Source: Nocardioides alpinus
GTDB lineage: Bacteria > Actinomycetota > Actinomycetes > Propionibacteriales > Nocardioidaceae
Assembly: GCF_900112035.1 (NCBI RefSeq)
Contig: NZ_FOKC01000003.1
Coordinates: 1 to 64,000 of the forward strand
DNA: 64,000 bases
Reading direction: 5' to 3'
Shown here: one piece after another, positions 9,316-18,748 of the stretch
Numbering within the stretch: the first letter of the stretch is position 1
Layout of the letters: each line of letters opens with the position of its first letter
Notes under the pieces: model-generated
What the model saw: only the letters and a program-made list of their open reading frames with translations
Database searches by the model: none
Told to the model about the DNA's origin: nothing
Position numbers and translations under genes: made by a program

Positions 9316-10764
9316 GTGGCAAGGAATCGTGCAGAGCTGCTGACCCCGTCGCAGCGTCACCTGGTGACGCGCTTCGGATACGGCGTGGACGCCGCGCTCG
9401 CGAAGGACGTACGCCGTGCGGGGAGCGCGCAGCAGTGGTTCGAGCTGCAGCTCACGCGGCCGGGGTCGTTCCCGGACGGCGACGCCGAGCAGGTCCGCCG
9501 CTGGTGGCCCGACCTCGACCGCGGGCCCTCGGAGCTGTGGCAGCGGCAGGCCAAGGAGATCCGCGGCGGCTGGCAGGTCATGGAGGACTACGGCCGGTGG
9601 CTGCTGGTGCGGCGCATCCGCACCCGCCGACCCGTGCTCGAGAAGATGACCGAGTTCTGGGAGGGCATGCTCCACGTGCCCGTGAGCGGCGACGCGCACT
9701 TCACCTGGCGCGTCGACTACGGCGACACGATCCGCAAGCACGCGCTGGGCCGCTTCGACGAGCTGCTCGTCGAGACCACGACGCACCCGGCGATGCTCAT
9801 CTTCTTGTCGGCGGCGACGTCGACGAAGCGGGCGCCCAACGAGAACCTCGGCCGCGAGCTGCTCGAGCTGCACACGCTCGGCGCCGGCAACTACGACGAG
9901 GACGACGTCAAGGCCTCCTCGCGCATCCTCACCGGCTGGCACGTCGACCTCTGGGAGAGCTGGGCGGCGTCGTACGTCAAGGAGGACCACTACCGCGGCC
10001 GGGTGCAGGTGCGCGGGTTCAGCGACAAGAACGCGAAGGGTGACGGGCGCCAGGTCACCAAGGACTACCTCCGGTACCTCGCGCACCACCCCGACACCGC
10101 CCACAAGATCGCCGAGCGGCTGGCGACCAAGTTCGTCCGCGACGACCCGCCGCAGGCGCTGGTGAAGCGGCTGGCGAAGGTCTACCTCAAGAACGACACC
10201 GAGATCGTGCCGGTGCTGCGCGCACTCGTGGCCAGCAAGGAGTTCCGGTCCTCTGCGGGCGCGAAGCTGCGCGACCCCAGCGAGGACGTGGTGGCGACCT
10301 ACCGCGCACTCGGCGTCGGGATCGAGCGCCCCAGCAGCGCCGACTCCGGCGTCAACGCGATGCTCTGGCAGGCCTCCGGGCTCGGCCTCTCCCCGCACGC
10401 GTGGCCACGCCCCGACGGCACCCCGGTCCACGACGACATCTGGGCCTCGCCCGCGCGGGCGCTCGGGTCGATGAGCATGCACTGGTCGATGGCCGGCATG
10501 TGGTGGCCCACGGTCGACCTCGACTACCGCAGGCCGAGCGCCTGGGTGCCTGCCAAGAAGCCGATCCGCTTCAAGGACCTCGTCGACGAGGTCAGTCGCG
10601 ACCTGCTCCACCGGCCCGCCGGCAAGAACCTCCTGGCGACGGCGTGCCTGGCCACCGGCTGCAAGGCCAGGGAGAAGATCGACCGCGACCACGGCCTCTA
10701 CCAGTGGGGCTTCCCGCGGCTGCTCGCCGCCGTCCTCGACTCCCCCGACCACCTGGCGTGCTGA
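9316..10764 (+). CDS. DUF1800 domain protein
   Basis: 482 residues from GTG 9316, which has GGGAGG (9303-9308) seven bases upstream; ATG 9301 would overlap that site. The N-terminal part (TPSQRHLVTRFGYGVDAALA, then W-rich helices and ENLGRELLELHTLGAGNYDEDDV) is typical of the DUF1800 family. It is paired with the DUF1501 gene that starts two bases after its stop codon. Such pairs are widespread in bacteria and are thought to act in the envelope, with no defined reaction. No signal peptide is evident, so it may ride out with its Tat-exported partner (inference). Confidence 0.9.
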   Translation: MARNRAELLTPSQRHLVTRFGYGVDAALAKDVRRAGSAQQWFELQLTRPGSFPDGDAEQVRRWWPDLDRGPSELWQRQAKEIRGGWQVMEDYGRWLLVRRIRTRRPVLEKMTEFWEGMLHVPVSGDAHFTWRVDYGDTIRKHALGRFDELLVETTTHPAMLIFLSAATSTKRAPNENLGRELLELHTLGAGNYDEDDVKASSRILTGWHVDLWESWAASYVKEDHYRGRVQVRGFSDKNAKGDGRQVTKDYLRYLAHHPDTAHKIAERLATKFVRDDPPQALVKRLAKVYLKNDTEIVPVLRALVASKEFRSSAGAKLRDPSEDVVATYRALGVGIERPSSADSGVNAMLWQASGLGLSPHAWPRPDGTPVHDDIWASPARALGSMSMHWSMAGMWWPTVDLDYRRPSAWVPAKKPIRFKDLVDEVSRDLLHRPAGKNLLATACLATGCKAREKIDRDHGLYQWGFPRLLAAVLDSPDHLAC

Positions 10765-10765
10765 C

Positions 10766-12058
10766 ATGACGACTCCTGACCCCACGACCACCAGCTCCGG
10801 CTCTTGCGGCTGCCCCGACTACGACGAGGCGCGCACGCTCCTGAGCCGCCGCGCCGTGCTCGGCACGGCTCTCGCCGGCGGGGCGATGGCCCTCGGACCG
10901 GGTCTCGGCGGCTCCGGCCCCCGGGCGTACGCCGTCACCGGGCGACCGGCCACCCGCCTGTCATCGGCGACCGGCTCGGTGCTCGTGCTGCTCTCCCTGC
11001 GCGGTGCTGCTGACGGACTCTCGCTCGTGGTGCCGCACGGCGACCCGGCCTACTACGCCGCGCGCCCGCGCATCGGCATACCTCAGGCCTCGCTCCTGGC
11101 ACCGGACGCGATGTTCGGGCTCCACCCGGCGCTCGCGCCCCTGCTCCCGATGTGGGACGCCGGGACGCTGGCCGCGGTGCACGCCACCGGCATGGCGACG
11201 CCCAACCGGTCGCACTTCGCGGCGATGGAGGCCATCGAGGACGCCGCACCCGGGTCGACCGAGCGCAACGGCTGGCTCAACCGGCTCCTCGGAGACCTCC
11301 CCGGCGCCTCGCCGCTGCAGGGCACGGCGATGGGCAACCAGGTCCCGACGTCGCTCTTCGGCAGCAACCCGGCCTTCGTCGTCGGCCGCGTCGACCAGGC
11401 CAAGGTCGCCGGGACCGAGGAGGACGGCCGCCGACTGGCATCGCTGGCCCACGCCTGGAAGGGCAGCGGACCGATGAGCCGGGCGGTCCGCGACGCGATC
11501 TCCGGCGCGGAGACCTTCGGTGCCGCGCGCGACCTGCCTGCCGGCACCCCCGCCACCGCCTACCCCGGCACGGGGCTGGGCAAGGCCCTCTCCGACGTGT
11601 CGCGCATCGTGCGCTCCGGCGTCGGCGCAGAGGTCATCACCGTCGACCAGGGCGACTGGGACATGCACACCGACCTCGGCACGGTCGAGTGGGGAGAGAT
11701 GAGGCGCAACGCCGGCGACCTCGCCGCCTCGATCGCTGCCTTCTTCGCCGACCTCGGACCCGCTGCGGACCGGGTCACGCTCGTGACGCTGAGCGAGTTC
11801 GGCCGGAGGGTCAAGGAGAACGACGACTACGGCACCGACCACGGCTACGGCAACGTGATGTTCGTGGCCGGCGCCGGGGTGAAGGGCGGGCGCTACTACG
11901 GCTCGTGGCCCGGGCTGACCGACTCCCTCGACGCCGACGTCCTCGTCACCACCGACTACCGCAGCGTCCTGACGGAGGTCGTGACGCGTCGCTTCGGGGT
12001 CTCGGTGGCGCAGGTCTTCCCGGGCTTCGCGCCGTCGGCCATCGGCGTGATGGCCTGA
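10766..12058 (+). CDS. DUF1501 protein with Tat signal
   Basis: 430 residues. The N-terminus has a twin-arginine-type signal, LSRRAVLGTALAGGAMALGPG, within residues 27-52. The body belongs to DUF1501 (sulfatase/alkaline phosphatase-like superfamily). Visible motifs include VLLSLRGAADGLSLVVPHGDPAYY, MATPNRSHFAAMEAIE and a late VTLSEFGRRVKEN-DYGTDHGYGN that carries likely metal ligands (E, D, H). Its ATG follows the stop of the DUF1800 gene by one base, so the two are co-translated. It probably acts in the periplasmic space or cell wall; the substrate is unknown. Confidence 0.9.
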   Translation: MTTPDPTTTSSGSCGCPDYDEARTLLSRRAVLGTALAGGAMALGPGLGGSGPRAYAVTGRPATRLSSATGSVLVLLSLRGAADGLSLVVPHGDPAYYAARPRIGIPQASLLAPDAMFGLHPALAPLLPMWDAGTLAAVHATGMATPNRSHFAAMEAIEDAAPGSTERNGWLNRLLGDLPGASPLQGTAMGNQVPTSLFGSNPAFVVGRVDQAKVAGTEEDGRRLASLAHAWKGSGPMSRAVRDAISGAETFGAARDLPAGTPATAYPGTGLGKALSDVSRIVRSGVGAEVITVDQGDWDMHTDLGTVEWGEMRRNAGDLAASIAAFFADLGPAADRVTLVTLSEFGRRVKENDDYGTDHGYGNVMFVAGAGVKGGRYYGSWPGLTDSLDADVLVTTDYRSVLTEVVTRRFGVSVAQVFPGFAPSAIGVMA

Positions 12059-12062
12059 CGGC

Positions 12063-13265
12063 TCACACGACCCGGACCGGGTGGCGCACGACCGCGTCGA
12101 AGAAGTAGCCCTGGGTGTTGAAGACGGCCTCGAGCGGCTGGGTGCGGCCCCGCTCGTCGGTGGCGCGCGCGAGGATCTCGTGGTGTCCGGGTCGCGGGTT
12201 GCCCCACCGCACCGACCACCGGGTCCACCCCTCGTCCTGGCGCGACCTGCGGTCGAGCACGGCCGGGCGCCAGCTCGTGCCGCCGTCGAGGCTGACCGAG
12301 ACGCGACTGATCCGGCCCGCGCCGCTCCACGAACGACCGGTGAGCGTCACCGGGCGTGAGGGCAGGACCGCGTCACGGGCCAGCTCCCAGGCCGAGCGCA
12401 CCGGGTTGACGGTGAGCGGCGGTGAGTCGACGGGCCACTCCGGCCCGGTCATCCGGTAGAAGGTGGTGTTCCACGGCGACGTGAGCGCGGAGCGCGAGAC
12501 CTCGAGCGAGCCGAGCCACTTGATGCTCGCGATGCCGACCCAGCCGGGCAGGACGAGGCGCAGCGGGTAGCCGTGGTCGGGCAGGAGGTCCTCGCCGTTC
12601 ATCCCCCAGGCGAGGACCGCGTCGTCGAGCGCCTTCGAGACGGGGAACGGGCGGCGCACGCGGCCGTAGTCCGTGCCGCCGGAGACGAACGGGTCGTCGA
12701 GCCCGGCGGCCTCGATCGAGACGGCGTCGGGCGCCAGGCCGATCGAGGCGAGCACGTCGCGCAGGCGTACGCCGGTCCACCGCACCGTCCCCACGGCGCC
12801 CAGCGTCCACGCGGTGCCGGAGACGGTCTGGCCCTGCTGGTCCTTGAAGAGCCGGCGGCCGTTGCCGGTGCACTCGAGGACTGCGGTGTGCTCGTGGTGG
12901 GGCAGGCGCTGCAGGTCGTCGAGGGTCAGCGAGAGCGCCTCGCCCTCGGCGCGCGACGTGGCCAGCCCGTCGCCGTACACCCGCAGGGCGTAGCCGGCGC
13001 GGGTGATCTGCGGTGTGCGGGTGTGGTTGCGCACGAACAGCCGGGACTGCGGCGTGAGGTAGGCCTTCGGGTCCACCGAGCTCCACAGCATCTCGGCGTT
13101 GGTGCCGAAGTCGGTGAAGTACGCCGGCGGCGTCGGCTTGAGGATGAAGGGCGCGGCGGCGCGGGCGGGCGCCGCGCGCCACCCGGACGCCGGGGCGAGG
13201 GCGGTGGCGCCGGCGACGGCGGCAGCGGTCAGGAACCCGCGACGGGTCGGAGCGATCGAGGTCAT
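12063..13265 (-). CDS. sulfite oxidase-like molybdopterin oxidoreductase, Tat-exported
   Basis: 400 residues. It starts with a Tat signal, TRRGFLTAAAVAGATALAPA (7-26). The Mo-cofactor domain spans about 60-270 and has the likely Mo-binding Cys132 in VLECTGNGRR. It continues with DYGRVRRPFPVSKALDD and LLPDHGYPLRLVLPGWVGIASIKWLG. The C-terminal immunoglobulin-like dimerisation domain runs from about 285. There is no cytochrome b5 domain, so electrons must go to a separate acceptor. It lies tail-to-tail with the DUF1501 gene, four bases apart. Sulfite is the likeliest substrate, but methionine sulfoxide-type chemistry is not excluded. Confidence 0.88.
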   Translation of the reverse strand: MTSIAPTRRGFLTAAAVAGATALAPASGWRAAPARAAAPFILKPTPPAYFTDFGTNAEMLWSSVDPKAYLTPQSRLFVRNHTRTPQITRAGYALRVYGDGLATSRAEGEALSLTLDDLQRLPHHEHTAVLECTGNGRRLFKDQQGQTVSGTAWTLGAVGTVRWTGVRLRDVLASIGLAPDAVSIEAAGLDDPFVSGGTDYGRVRRPFPVSKALDDAVLAWGMNGEDLLPDHGYPLRLVLPGWVGIASIKWLGSLEVSRSALTSPWNTTFYRMTGPEWPVDSPPLTVNPVRSAWELARDAVLPSRPVTLTGRSWSGAGRISRVSVSLDGGTSWRPAVLDRRSRQDEGWTRWSVRWGNPRPGHHEILARATDERGRTQPLEAVFNTQGYFFDAVVRHPVRVV

Positions 13266-13331
13266 CCCGCGACCTTATACGAGTAAGTCACCGGTTTCAC
13301 TACACAACACTCGTGGTGCCATGCTCGACCC

Positions 13332-14072
13332 ATGGCGACCCCACCGAGCTTCGAGCCCCTCCCCGAGGACTGGCAGACCGCGCTCTTCGTGGTCGCGCAC
13401 CCCGACGACATCGAGTACGGCGGCGCCGCCGCGGTGGCGCGCTGGACCGGGCAGGGCAAGCGGGTCGTCTACTGCATGGTGACCAGCGGCGAGGCCGGGA
13501 TCGACGGCATCCACCCCGACGAGAGCGGACCCCTGCGTGAGGCCGAGGAGATCGCGTCGGCGCACGTGGTCGGCGTCGACGAGGTCGAGTTCCTGCGGCT
13601 CTCCGACGGCACCCTGGAGTACGGCGTCGAGCTGAGGCGAGCGATCGCCGAGGTGGTGCGCAGGCACCAGCCCGACATCGCGATGACCATCAACTTCCGC
13701 GAGACCTTCGGCGGCGCCAACCTCAACCAGGCCGACCACATCGCCGTGGGCAGGGCGCTGCTGGACGCCGTACGCGATGCGGGCAACCGGTGGATCTTCC
13801 CCGAGCAGCTGACCGACGGCCTCGAGCCCTGGGGCGGCGTACGAGCGGTGTGGTCGGGGTCGTCACCGCAGGCGACGCACGCCGTCGACGTGACCGAGAC
13901 CTTCCAGGCCGGCGTCGCCTCGCTGAAGGAGCACCGGGCCTACATCGAGGGCCTCGGGTGGGAGGGCTGGGACCCGGAGGAGTTCCTCGACGGGATCCTC
14001 CGCGGGGGCGGCCAGGGCCTCGGGGTCACCCACGCGGCGACGTTCGAGGTGTTCCCGCTCGGCTGGGGCTGA
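13332..14072 (+). CDS. PIG-L / LmbE family deacetylase
   Basis: 246 residues. The zinc-binding motif AHPDD is seen in LFVVAHPDDIEYGGAA (near residue 22), and a later histidine in LNQADHIAVGRALLDAV supplies the third ligand. The family removes acetyl groups from GlcNAc-linked substrates; in actinobacteria it includes MshB (mycothiol) and Mca. This one is shorter than MshB and has no mycothiol genes nearby, so the substrate is open. The gene stands alone between two minus-strand genes. No good Shine-Dalgarno site precedes the ATG. Confidence 0.88.
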   Translation: MATPPSFEPLPEDWQTALFVVAHPDDIEYGGAAAVARWTGQGKRVVYCMVTSGEAGIDGIHPDESGPLREAEEIASAHVVGVDEVEFLRLSDGTLEYGVELRRAIAEVVRRHQPDIAMTINFRETFGGANLNQADHIAVGRALLDAVRDAGNRWIFPEQLTDGLEPWGGVRAVWSGSSPQATHAVDVTETFQAGVASLKEHRAYIEGLGWEGWDPEEFLDGILRGGGQGLGVTHAATFEVFPLGWG

Positions 14073-14076
14073 TCCG

Positions 14077-14898
14077 TCAGCGGCCGAACAGCGACCGTCT
14101 CGGCGGCTTGTCCGGACGCGCTGCGGCGCCCCGGTAGCGAGCGCCGACCGGCAGCGCCGGGCGCGCGGGTGCTGCGGGGTCGGGTGTCGCGTCGACGACC
14201 GGCTCGTCGGGCTCCTCCGACCCCGGCTCGAACTCGGTGGTGACCGTGCCCAGGTCGTGGTCGGCGAGGATCGCGCGGATCTCGTCGATCATGGTCACCA
14301 GGTCGGTGTCCTCGGCGGTCGAGGCGAAGGCGACCAGCGCGTGCCGCCCGAGTGAGGCGCCGATGACGGCGCCCTTCTCGAAGCGCAGCCGCATGAAGCC
14401 GGTGGCGTGCTGGTCCTCGAGCGAGCGCAGGATCGCGAGCATTCGGTTGCCGACCTCGGCGAGGTGGTGCAGGTCCTGCTGCTCCCCCACCGCCGCGATC
14501 ACCCGGGAGTCGGCGGTGACGATCGAGCTCCACGCGACGCCCTCGACGGCAGCGAGGCGGTTGACGCAGTGGCTGACCGTCGCCGCGGTGTCGGCGCCGC
14601 CGACGACCATGAAGGACGGCAGCGCGCGCGGCTCGAGCGGCGTGACCACGGCGCGGAACGTGCCCTCGCCGGCCGGCGTCCAGGTCACCCCCACCGTCAG
14701 TCGCTGGGCCCCGAAGGCCTCCATCACGCGCAGGTCGCCCGCCTCGACGAGCTCCCCCATCCGACGGGCCAGTCGTCCGGTGTAGGGCAGGGCCGCGGCG
14801 AGCGCACCCGAGGCGCCGTCGTCCCCCCGCACGGTGCCGTCCGGGCGCACCAGGAACTCGCCCTGGTGCTCCGGGTCGGTCGTCGGTTCCGCGCTCAT
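14077..14898 (-). CDS. hypothetical protein with Roadblock/LC7-like C-terminal domain
   Basis: 273 residues, cytosolic, with no signal or membrane segment. By eye, residues about 115-205 have the pattern of a Roadblock/LC7 fold: a first strand VAWSSIVTADSRVIAAVG, a central helix LAEVGNRMLAILRSLED, then paired strands HATGFMRLRFEKGAVIGASLGRHALVAFAS and a final helix. The first 110 residues may form a related unit. The tail (about 215-273) is Pro/Arg-rich and probably disordered. In actinobacteria such proteins often work with small GTPases and sensor kinases in conservon operons, but none is adjacent here. The domain call is inference. Confidence 0.65.
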   Translation of the reverse strand: MSAEPTTDPEHQGEFLVRPDGTVRGDDGASGALAAALPYTGRLARRMGELVEAGDLRVMEAFGAQRLTVGVTWTPAGEGTFRAVVTPLEPRALPSFMVVGGADTAATVSHCVNRLAAVEGVAWSSIVTADSRVIAAVGEQQDLHHLAEVGNRMLAILRSLEDQHATGFMRLRFEKGAVIGASLGRHALVAFASTAEDTDLVTMIDEIRAILADHDLGTVTTEFEPGSEEPDEPVVDATPDPAAPARPALPVGARYRGAAARPDKPPRRSLFGR

Positions 14899-14936
14899 GC
14901 GGCCAGCCTCTCCCGGGGTGGAGGCGGCGGGTGGTC

Positions 14937-14976
14937 GCGTAACCCAACGTTCACACGCGGGGTCGAGACGTTACGC
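14937..14976 (+). promoter_or_regulatory. inverted repeat upstream of amt, possible nitrogen-regulator site
   Basis: Perfect 7-bp inverted repeat GCGTAAC (14937-14943) and GTTACGC (14970-14976), separated by 26 bases that include GTTCAC. Repeats of the GTNAC type form GlnR boxes upstream of actinobacterial ammonium transporter genes. The spacing here does not match the usual a-site/b-site array cleanly, so this is only a candidate. Confidence 0.35.
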
Positions 14977-15096
14977 CCCGGACACCGGCCCGGAACCTCT
15001 CCCGGACCCACGGGACCGATCGTGGGCCTCAGGCCACTCGGGCGGGCCTGCTTCCGCGTCCCCGCCCTCGGGCCCCACAATCGAAGGAGGTCCCTG

Positions 15097-16362
15097 GTGG
15101 TCAACACCGGAGACACCGCATGGGTTCTCGCCAGCGCCAGCCTGGTGCTGCTGATGACCCCCGGCCTCGCACTCTTCTACGGCGGCATGGTCCGCGCCAA
15201 GAGTGCGCTCAACATGATGATGATGTCCTTCGGCGCGATGGGCCTGATCAGCGTGCTGTGGGTCCTCTACGGCTACTCGCTGGCCTTCGGCAACGACGTC
15301 GGCGGTGGCCTGCTCGGCAGCCCGACCGAGTTCCTCGGGCTGAGCAGCCTCCTCGAGGACACGACGTCCGAGGCCGGTGGCCTGCCCACGATGGCCTTCG
15401 TCGGCTTCCAGGCGGTCTTCGCGATCATCACGGTCGCACTCGTCTCCGGTGCGGTCGCGGAGCGGATGAAGTTCGGCAGCTGGCTGGTCTTCGCCGGCGT
15501 GTGGGCGACCCTCGTCTACTTCCCGGTCGCGCACTGGGTGTTCGACTTCAGCGTGGGCGACCACGTGGGCGGCTGGATCGCCAACACGCTCGGTGCCATC
15601 GACTTCGCCGGCGGCACCGCCGTGCACATCAACGCCGGCGCGGCCGCACTCGCGCTGGCGTTGGTGCTCGGCACCCGCCGCGGCTTCGGCACCGAGGCGA
15701 TGCGCCCCCACAACCTGCCGCTGGTGATGCTGGGCGCGGGCCTGCTGTGGTTCGGCTGGTTCGGCTTCAACGCCGGCTCGGCGCTGGCGGCCAACAACAC
15801 CGCCGCGGTCGCGTGGGTCAACACGCTCGTCGCCCCGGCGGCCGCGAGCCTGGCCTGGATCCTCACCGAGAAGATCCGGGACGGGTACGCCACCTCGCTG
15901 GGCGCCGCGTCCGGGCTCGTCGCCGGTCTGGTCGCCATCACGCCGGCCTGTTCGGCGGTCTCACCCGTCGGCGCCATCCTGGTCGGCGTGGGCGGTGGCG
16001 TGCTGTGCTCGCTGGCCATCGGGGTGAAGTACCGCCTCGGGTACGACGACTCGCTCGACGTCGTCGCCGTGCACCTCGTCGGTGGCCTCTGGGGCACCAT
16101 CGCCATCGGCTTCCTCGCCACTGCGGCGGCGCCTGCCGGCATCGACGGTCTGCTCTACGGCGGCGGCACCGACCAGCTCTGGCGCCAGGTCGTCGGCGCC
16201 CTGGCCGTGCTGGCGTACTCCTTCATCGTCACCTACGTCATCGCGCAGGCGTTGGACCGCATCATGGGGCTGCGCGTGGCGGACGAGTTCGAGCACGCGG
16301 GACTGGACGCCACGGTCCACGCGGAGCAGGGCTACGAGCTCGGGGACATGTCCGTCGGCTGA
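15097..16362 (+). CDS. amt: ammonium transporter
   Basis: 421 residues from GTG 15097, preceded by GAAGGAGG (15083-15090) six bases upstream; longer frames extend into untranslated DNA. This Amt/MEP/Rh channel has about 11 membrane helices. Visible signatures are TPGLALFYGGMVRAKSALNMMMMSFGAM, FAGGTAVHINAGAAALALALVLG with a pore histidine, LWFGWFGFNAGSALAAN, and DVVAVHLVGGLWGTIAIG with the second pore histidine. It imports NH4+/NH3. No glnK/glnB gene follows; a strong hairpin ends the unit. Regulation by GlnR is plausible given the upstream repeat. Confidence 0.96.
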   Translation: MVNTGDTAWVLASASLVLLMTPGLALFYGGMVRAKSALNMMMMSFGAMGLISVLWVLYGYSLAFGNDVGGGLLGSPTEFLGLSSLLEDTTSEAGGLPTMAFVGFQAVFAIITVALVSGAVAERMKFGSWLVFAGVWATLVYFPVAHWVFDFSVGDHVGGWIANTLGAIDFAGGTAVHINAGAAALALALVLGTRRGFGTEAMRPHNLPLVMLGAGLLWFGWFGFNAGSALAANNTAAVAWVNTLVAPAAASLAWILTEKIRDGYATSLGAASGLVAGLVAITPACSAVSPVGAILVGVGGGVLCSLAIGVKYRLGYDDSLDVVAVHLVGGLWGTIAIGFLATAAAPAGIDGLLYGGGTDQLWRQVVGALAVLAYSFIVTYVIAQALDRIMGLRVADEFEHAGLDATVHAEQGYELGDMSVG

Positions 16363-16401
16363 CGGACCCGAGTCCGGATCGCACAACGGCGTGCGAGGAG
16401 G

Positions 16402-16436
16402 CGAAGGGCTCGACGCGTGCTGCGTCGGGCCCTTCG
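16402..16436. terminator. bidirectional hairpin terminator
   Basis: Long hairpin CGAAGGGC-T-CGACGC / GCGTCG-G-GCCCTTCG with a 5-base loop. It sits between the convergent amt gene and the DUF1445 gene, 40 bases past the amt stop codon, and can serve both. Confidence 0.8.
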
Positions 16437-16468
16437 TTGCGGGTCCGGCCGGTCCGCCCTCCCGGGAC

Positions 16469-17251
16469 TCACGGGACGAGGTGCTCGCTCTCGCGGATGT
16501 CGGTGATCGCCATGTGGCCGGGGGCGTGGCCGATCGCCAGGGCCGGACGGGACTGCATGACCGCGGCCTGCGGGGTCACACCGCAGGCCCAGAAGACCGG
16601 GACCTCCCCGGGGCGCACCTCCACGGGGTCCCCGAAGTCGGGTGCATCGAGGTCGGTGATGCCGAGCTCAGCAGGGGATCCGATGTGGACGGGCGCCCCG
16701 TGCACGGCGGGGTAGCGCGAGGTCACCCGGACCGCCGTGGCCACCTGCGAGGCGGGCATCGGACGCATCGAGACGACCAGCGGTCCCGACAGTGACCCGG
16801 CCGGGCGGCACGCCACGGAGGTGCGGAACATCGGCACGTTGCGCCCCTGCTCGAGGTGGCGTACGGGCACTCCCGCCTCCAGGAGCGCGGCCTCGAAGGT
16901 GAAGCTGCACCCGATGAGGAACGCCACCATGTCGTCGCGCCAGCGATCGGTCACGTCGTCGACCTCGGCGACCAGCTCGCCGTGCTCGTAGATGCGGTAG
17001 GCAGGGAGGTCGGTCCGCAGGTCGCCGGCGAACCGCAGGCTGCTCACCTCCCCGGGCTCGGTCACGTCGAGGATCGGGCACGGTGCCGGGTTGCGCTGCG
17101 CGAACAGCAGGAAGTCGTAGGCGAGGTCGCGCGGCACGGCGAGCAGGTTGGCCTGGGTCCAGCCGGCGCTCCAGCCGGACGTCGGCACGCGCAGTCCGGC
17201 GCGGAACCTCGCGCGGGCCTCGGTGGGGGTGAGGGCGGCGACGTCAGTCAT
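16469..17251 (-). CDS. DUF1445 putative hydro-lyase (D-glutamate cyclase-like)
   Basis: 260 residues from ATG 17251, with AGGAGC 8 bases upstream; longer in-frame starts fall inside pxpC. The conserved core [42 protein letters not shown] and the C-terminal [13 protein letters not shown] are hallmarks of the family. A mammalian relative is D-glutamate cyclase, which makes 5-oxo-D-proline. That fits its place as the last gene of the 5-oxoprolinase operon, overlapping pxpC by 8 bases. The exact reaction here is inferred. Confidence 0.85.
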   Translation of the reverse strand: MTDVAALTPTEARARFRAGLRVPTSGWSAGWTQANLLAVPRDLAYDFLLFAQRNPAPCPILDVTEPGEVSSLRFAGDLRTDLPAYRIYEHGELVAEVDDVTDRWRDDMVAFLIGCSFTFEAALLEAGVPVRHLEQGRNVPMFRTSVACRPAGSLSGPLVVSMRPMPASQVATAVRVTSRYPAVHGAPVHIGSPAELGITDLDAPDFGDPVEVRPGEVPVFWACGVTPQAAVMQSRPALAIGHAPGHMAITDIRESEHLVP

Positions 17252-18140
17252 CGGATGCTCCTGGGACGGGCGACGGGGACGGGACTCGGCGGAAGGTGAG
17301 GCGCTGCCCCGGGCGGACTTGCGCGGCCAGGGGTACGTCGGCGTGGACGACGACTGCGATGACGGGGTAGCCGCCGGTGACGGGGTGGTCGGCGAGGAAG
17401 AGCGTCGGCTGGCCCGAAGGCGGCACCTGGAGCGCTCCGCAGACCATGCCCTCGCTCGGGAGCTCGTCGTCGCGCGCGCGGTCGAGCACGGGCCCGGAGA
17501 GCCGCATGCCGACCCGGTTGCTGTCGGCGGTGACCTCGTAGGCACCGGAGAGGAGGGCGGCCCGTCCGGCCCCGGTGAACCAGTCGGCGCGGGGGCCGTC
17601 GACGACGCGCAGGGTGACGTCGCCTGCCGCGGGCACCTGCACGGGCACCACGTCGACGCCCGGGTGTGCGGCCGTGGCGCGGCCGACCGGCAGCCGGTCG
17701 CCGGCGGCCAGCGGGGCGGGTCCGACGCCGGACAGGGTGTCGGTGGACCGGGAGCCCAGCACGGGCGGGACCTCGATCCCCCCGCGTGCGGCGAGGTAGC
17801 TGCGGAGCCCGGAGGTCGGGGCCTCGAGCCGCAGGGTCGCGCCGTCGGGCACCCACACCACGCTGTGGGAACCGTGGGTGCGGCCGTCGACGGTCATCGT
17901 GCAGGGCGCGCCGGTGAGGGTGATCGTGGCGCCCCCTCGCGCCACCACCTCGAGTCCTCCGAAGGTGACCTCGACGGCGGCCGCGGACTCGGGGTTGCCG
18001 ATCACGCGGTTGGCCAGGCGCAGGGCGGGCACGTCCGCAGCGCCCGCGTGACCGACCCCGAGGGCGCCCAGGCCCGAACGCCCGAGGTCCTGCACCGTGC
18101 TCAGCGCACCGGGCCTCACCACCTCCAGCCACGCAGTCAC
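17244..18140 (-). CDS. pxpC: 5-oxoprolinase subunit PxpC (KipA-type)
   Basis: 298 residues. It belongs to the biotin-dependent carboxyltransferase-like/KipA family, recognised by [39 protein letters not shown] at the N-terminus and by AGDRLPVG and [12 protein letters not shown] later. With PxpA and PxpB it forms the ATP-dependent bacterial 5-oxoprolinase that opens 5-oxo-L-proline to glutamate. Its ATG overlaps the pxpB stop (18137-18140). The next gene starts inside its end. All operon members are translationally coupled. Confidence 0.95.
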   Translation of the reverse strand: MTAWLEVVRPGALSTVQDLGRSGLGALGVGHAGAADVPALRLANRVIGNPESAAAVEVTFGGLEVVARGGATITLTGAPCTMTVDGRTHGSHSVVWVPDGATLRLEAPTSGLRSYLAARGGIEVPPVLGSRSTDTLSGVGPAPLAAGDRLPVGRATAAHPGVDVVPVQVPAAGDVTLRVVDGPRADWFTGAGRAALLSGAYEVTADSNRVGMRLSGPVLDRARDDELPSEGMVCGALQVPPSGQPTLFLADHPVTGGYPVIAVVVHADVPLAAQVRPGQRLTFRRVPSPSPVPGASDD

Positions 18141-18748
18141 GAGGCCTCCACGAAGGTGACGCGGAGGCCCGGCACCAGGAGGGCGGGCGGATCACGCTGG
18201 AGGTCCCAGGGATCCACCGAGGTGCGGCCGATGAGCTGCCACCCTCCGGGCGACTCGCGGGGGTAGACCCCGGTGAACTCGCCGGCCAGCGCGACGGACC
18301 GGGCCGGCACCCGGGTGCGTGGGTCGGCGCGGCGCGGCACCGTGAACCGGTCGTCGGTCCCGACCAGGTAGCCGAAGCCGGGAGCGAAGCCGCAGAACGC
18401 GACCGTCCACTCCTGCGCGGTGTGGGCCTCGATCACGCCCCGTTCCCCCAGCCCGGTCAGTCGGCCGACCTCGGCGAGGTCCTCGCCGTCGTAGGTCACC
18501 GGCACCTCGAGGCGACCGGCGTCGGGACGGTGCCCCGATCGCGGCTCGACGGCACGTACGGCCCTGGCGACCTGCGTCGGGTCGGTCCGTGCCGGGTCGA
18601 TCCGCAGCAGCAGGGTGCGGGCGGCCGGCACCAGGTCGACGACGCCCTCGGGAGGGTCCTCGACGAGCTCGGCGTAGAGCGCGAGCACGGCGTCGAGGTC
18701 GTCGAGCTCGACCAGCAGGCCGGACCCGGCGCAGGGCAGCAGCCTCAT
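18137..18748 (-). CDS. pxpB: 5-oxoprolinase subunit PxpB (KipI-type)
   Basis: 203 residues from ATG 18748, which overlaps the pxpA stop as ATGA. It is an allophanate hydrolase subunit 1/KipI family protein. Signatures include [45 protein letters not shown] and [30 protein letters not shown]. It forms the PxpBC complex that activates 5-oxoproline for cleavage. In Bacillus the homologue KipI also binds the sporulation kinase KinA; there is no reason to expect that here. Confidence 0.95.
   Translation of the reverse strand: MRLLPCAGSGLLVELDDLDAVLALYAELVEDPPEGVVDLVPAARTLLLRIDPARTDPTQVARAVRAVEPRSGHRPDAGRLEVPVTYDGEDLAEVGRLTGLGERGVIEAHTAQEWTVAFCGFAPGFGYLVGTDDRFTVPRRADPRTRVPARSVALAGEFTGVYPRESPGGWQLIGRTSVDPWDLQRDPPALLVPGLRVTFVEAS

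Noticed and set aside
14407..15096. A 230-codon upstream extension of the amt frame
   Set aside because: It is antisense to the Roadblock-like gene and crosses the promoter region. The ribosome site at 15083-15090 and the first Amt helix set the start at 15097.
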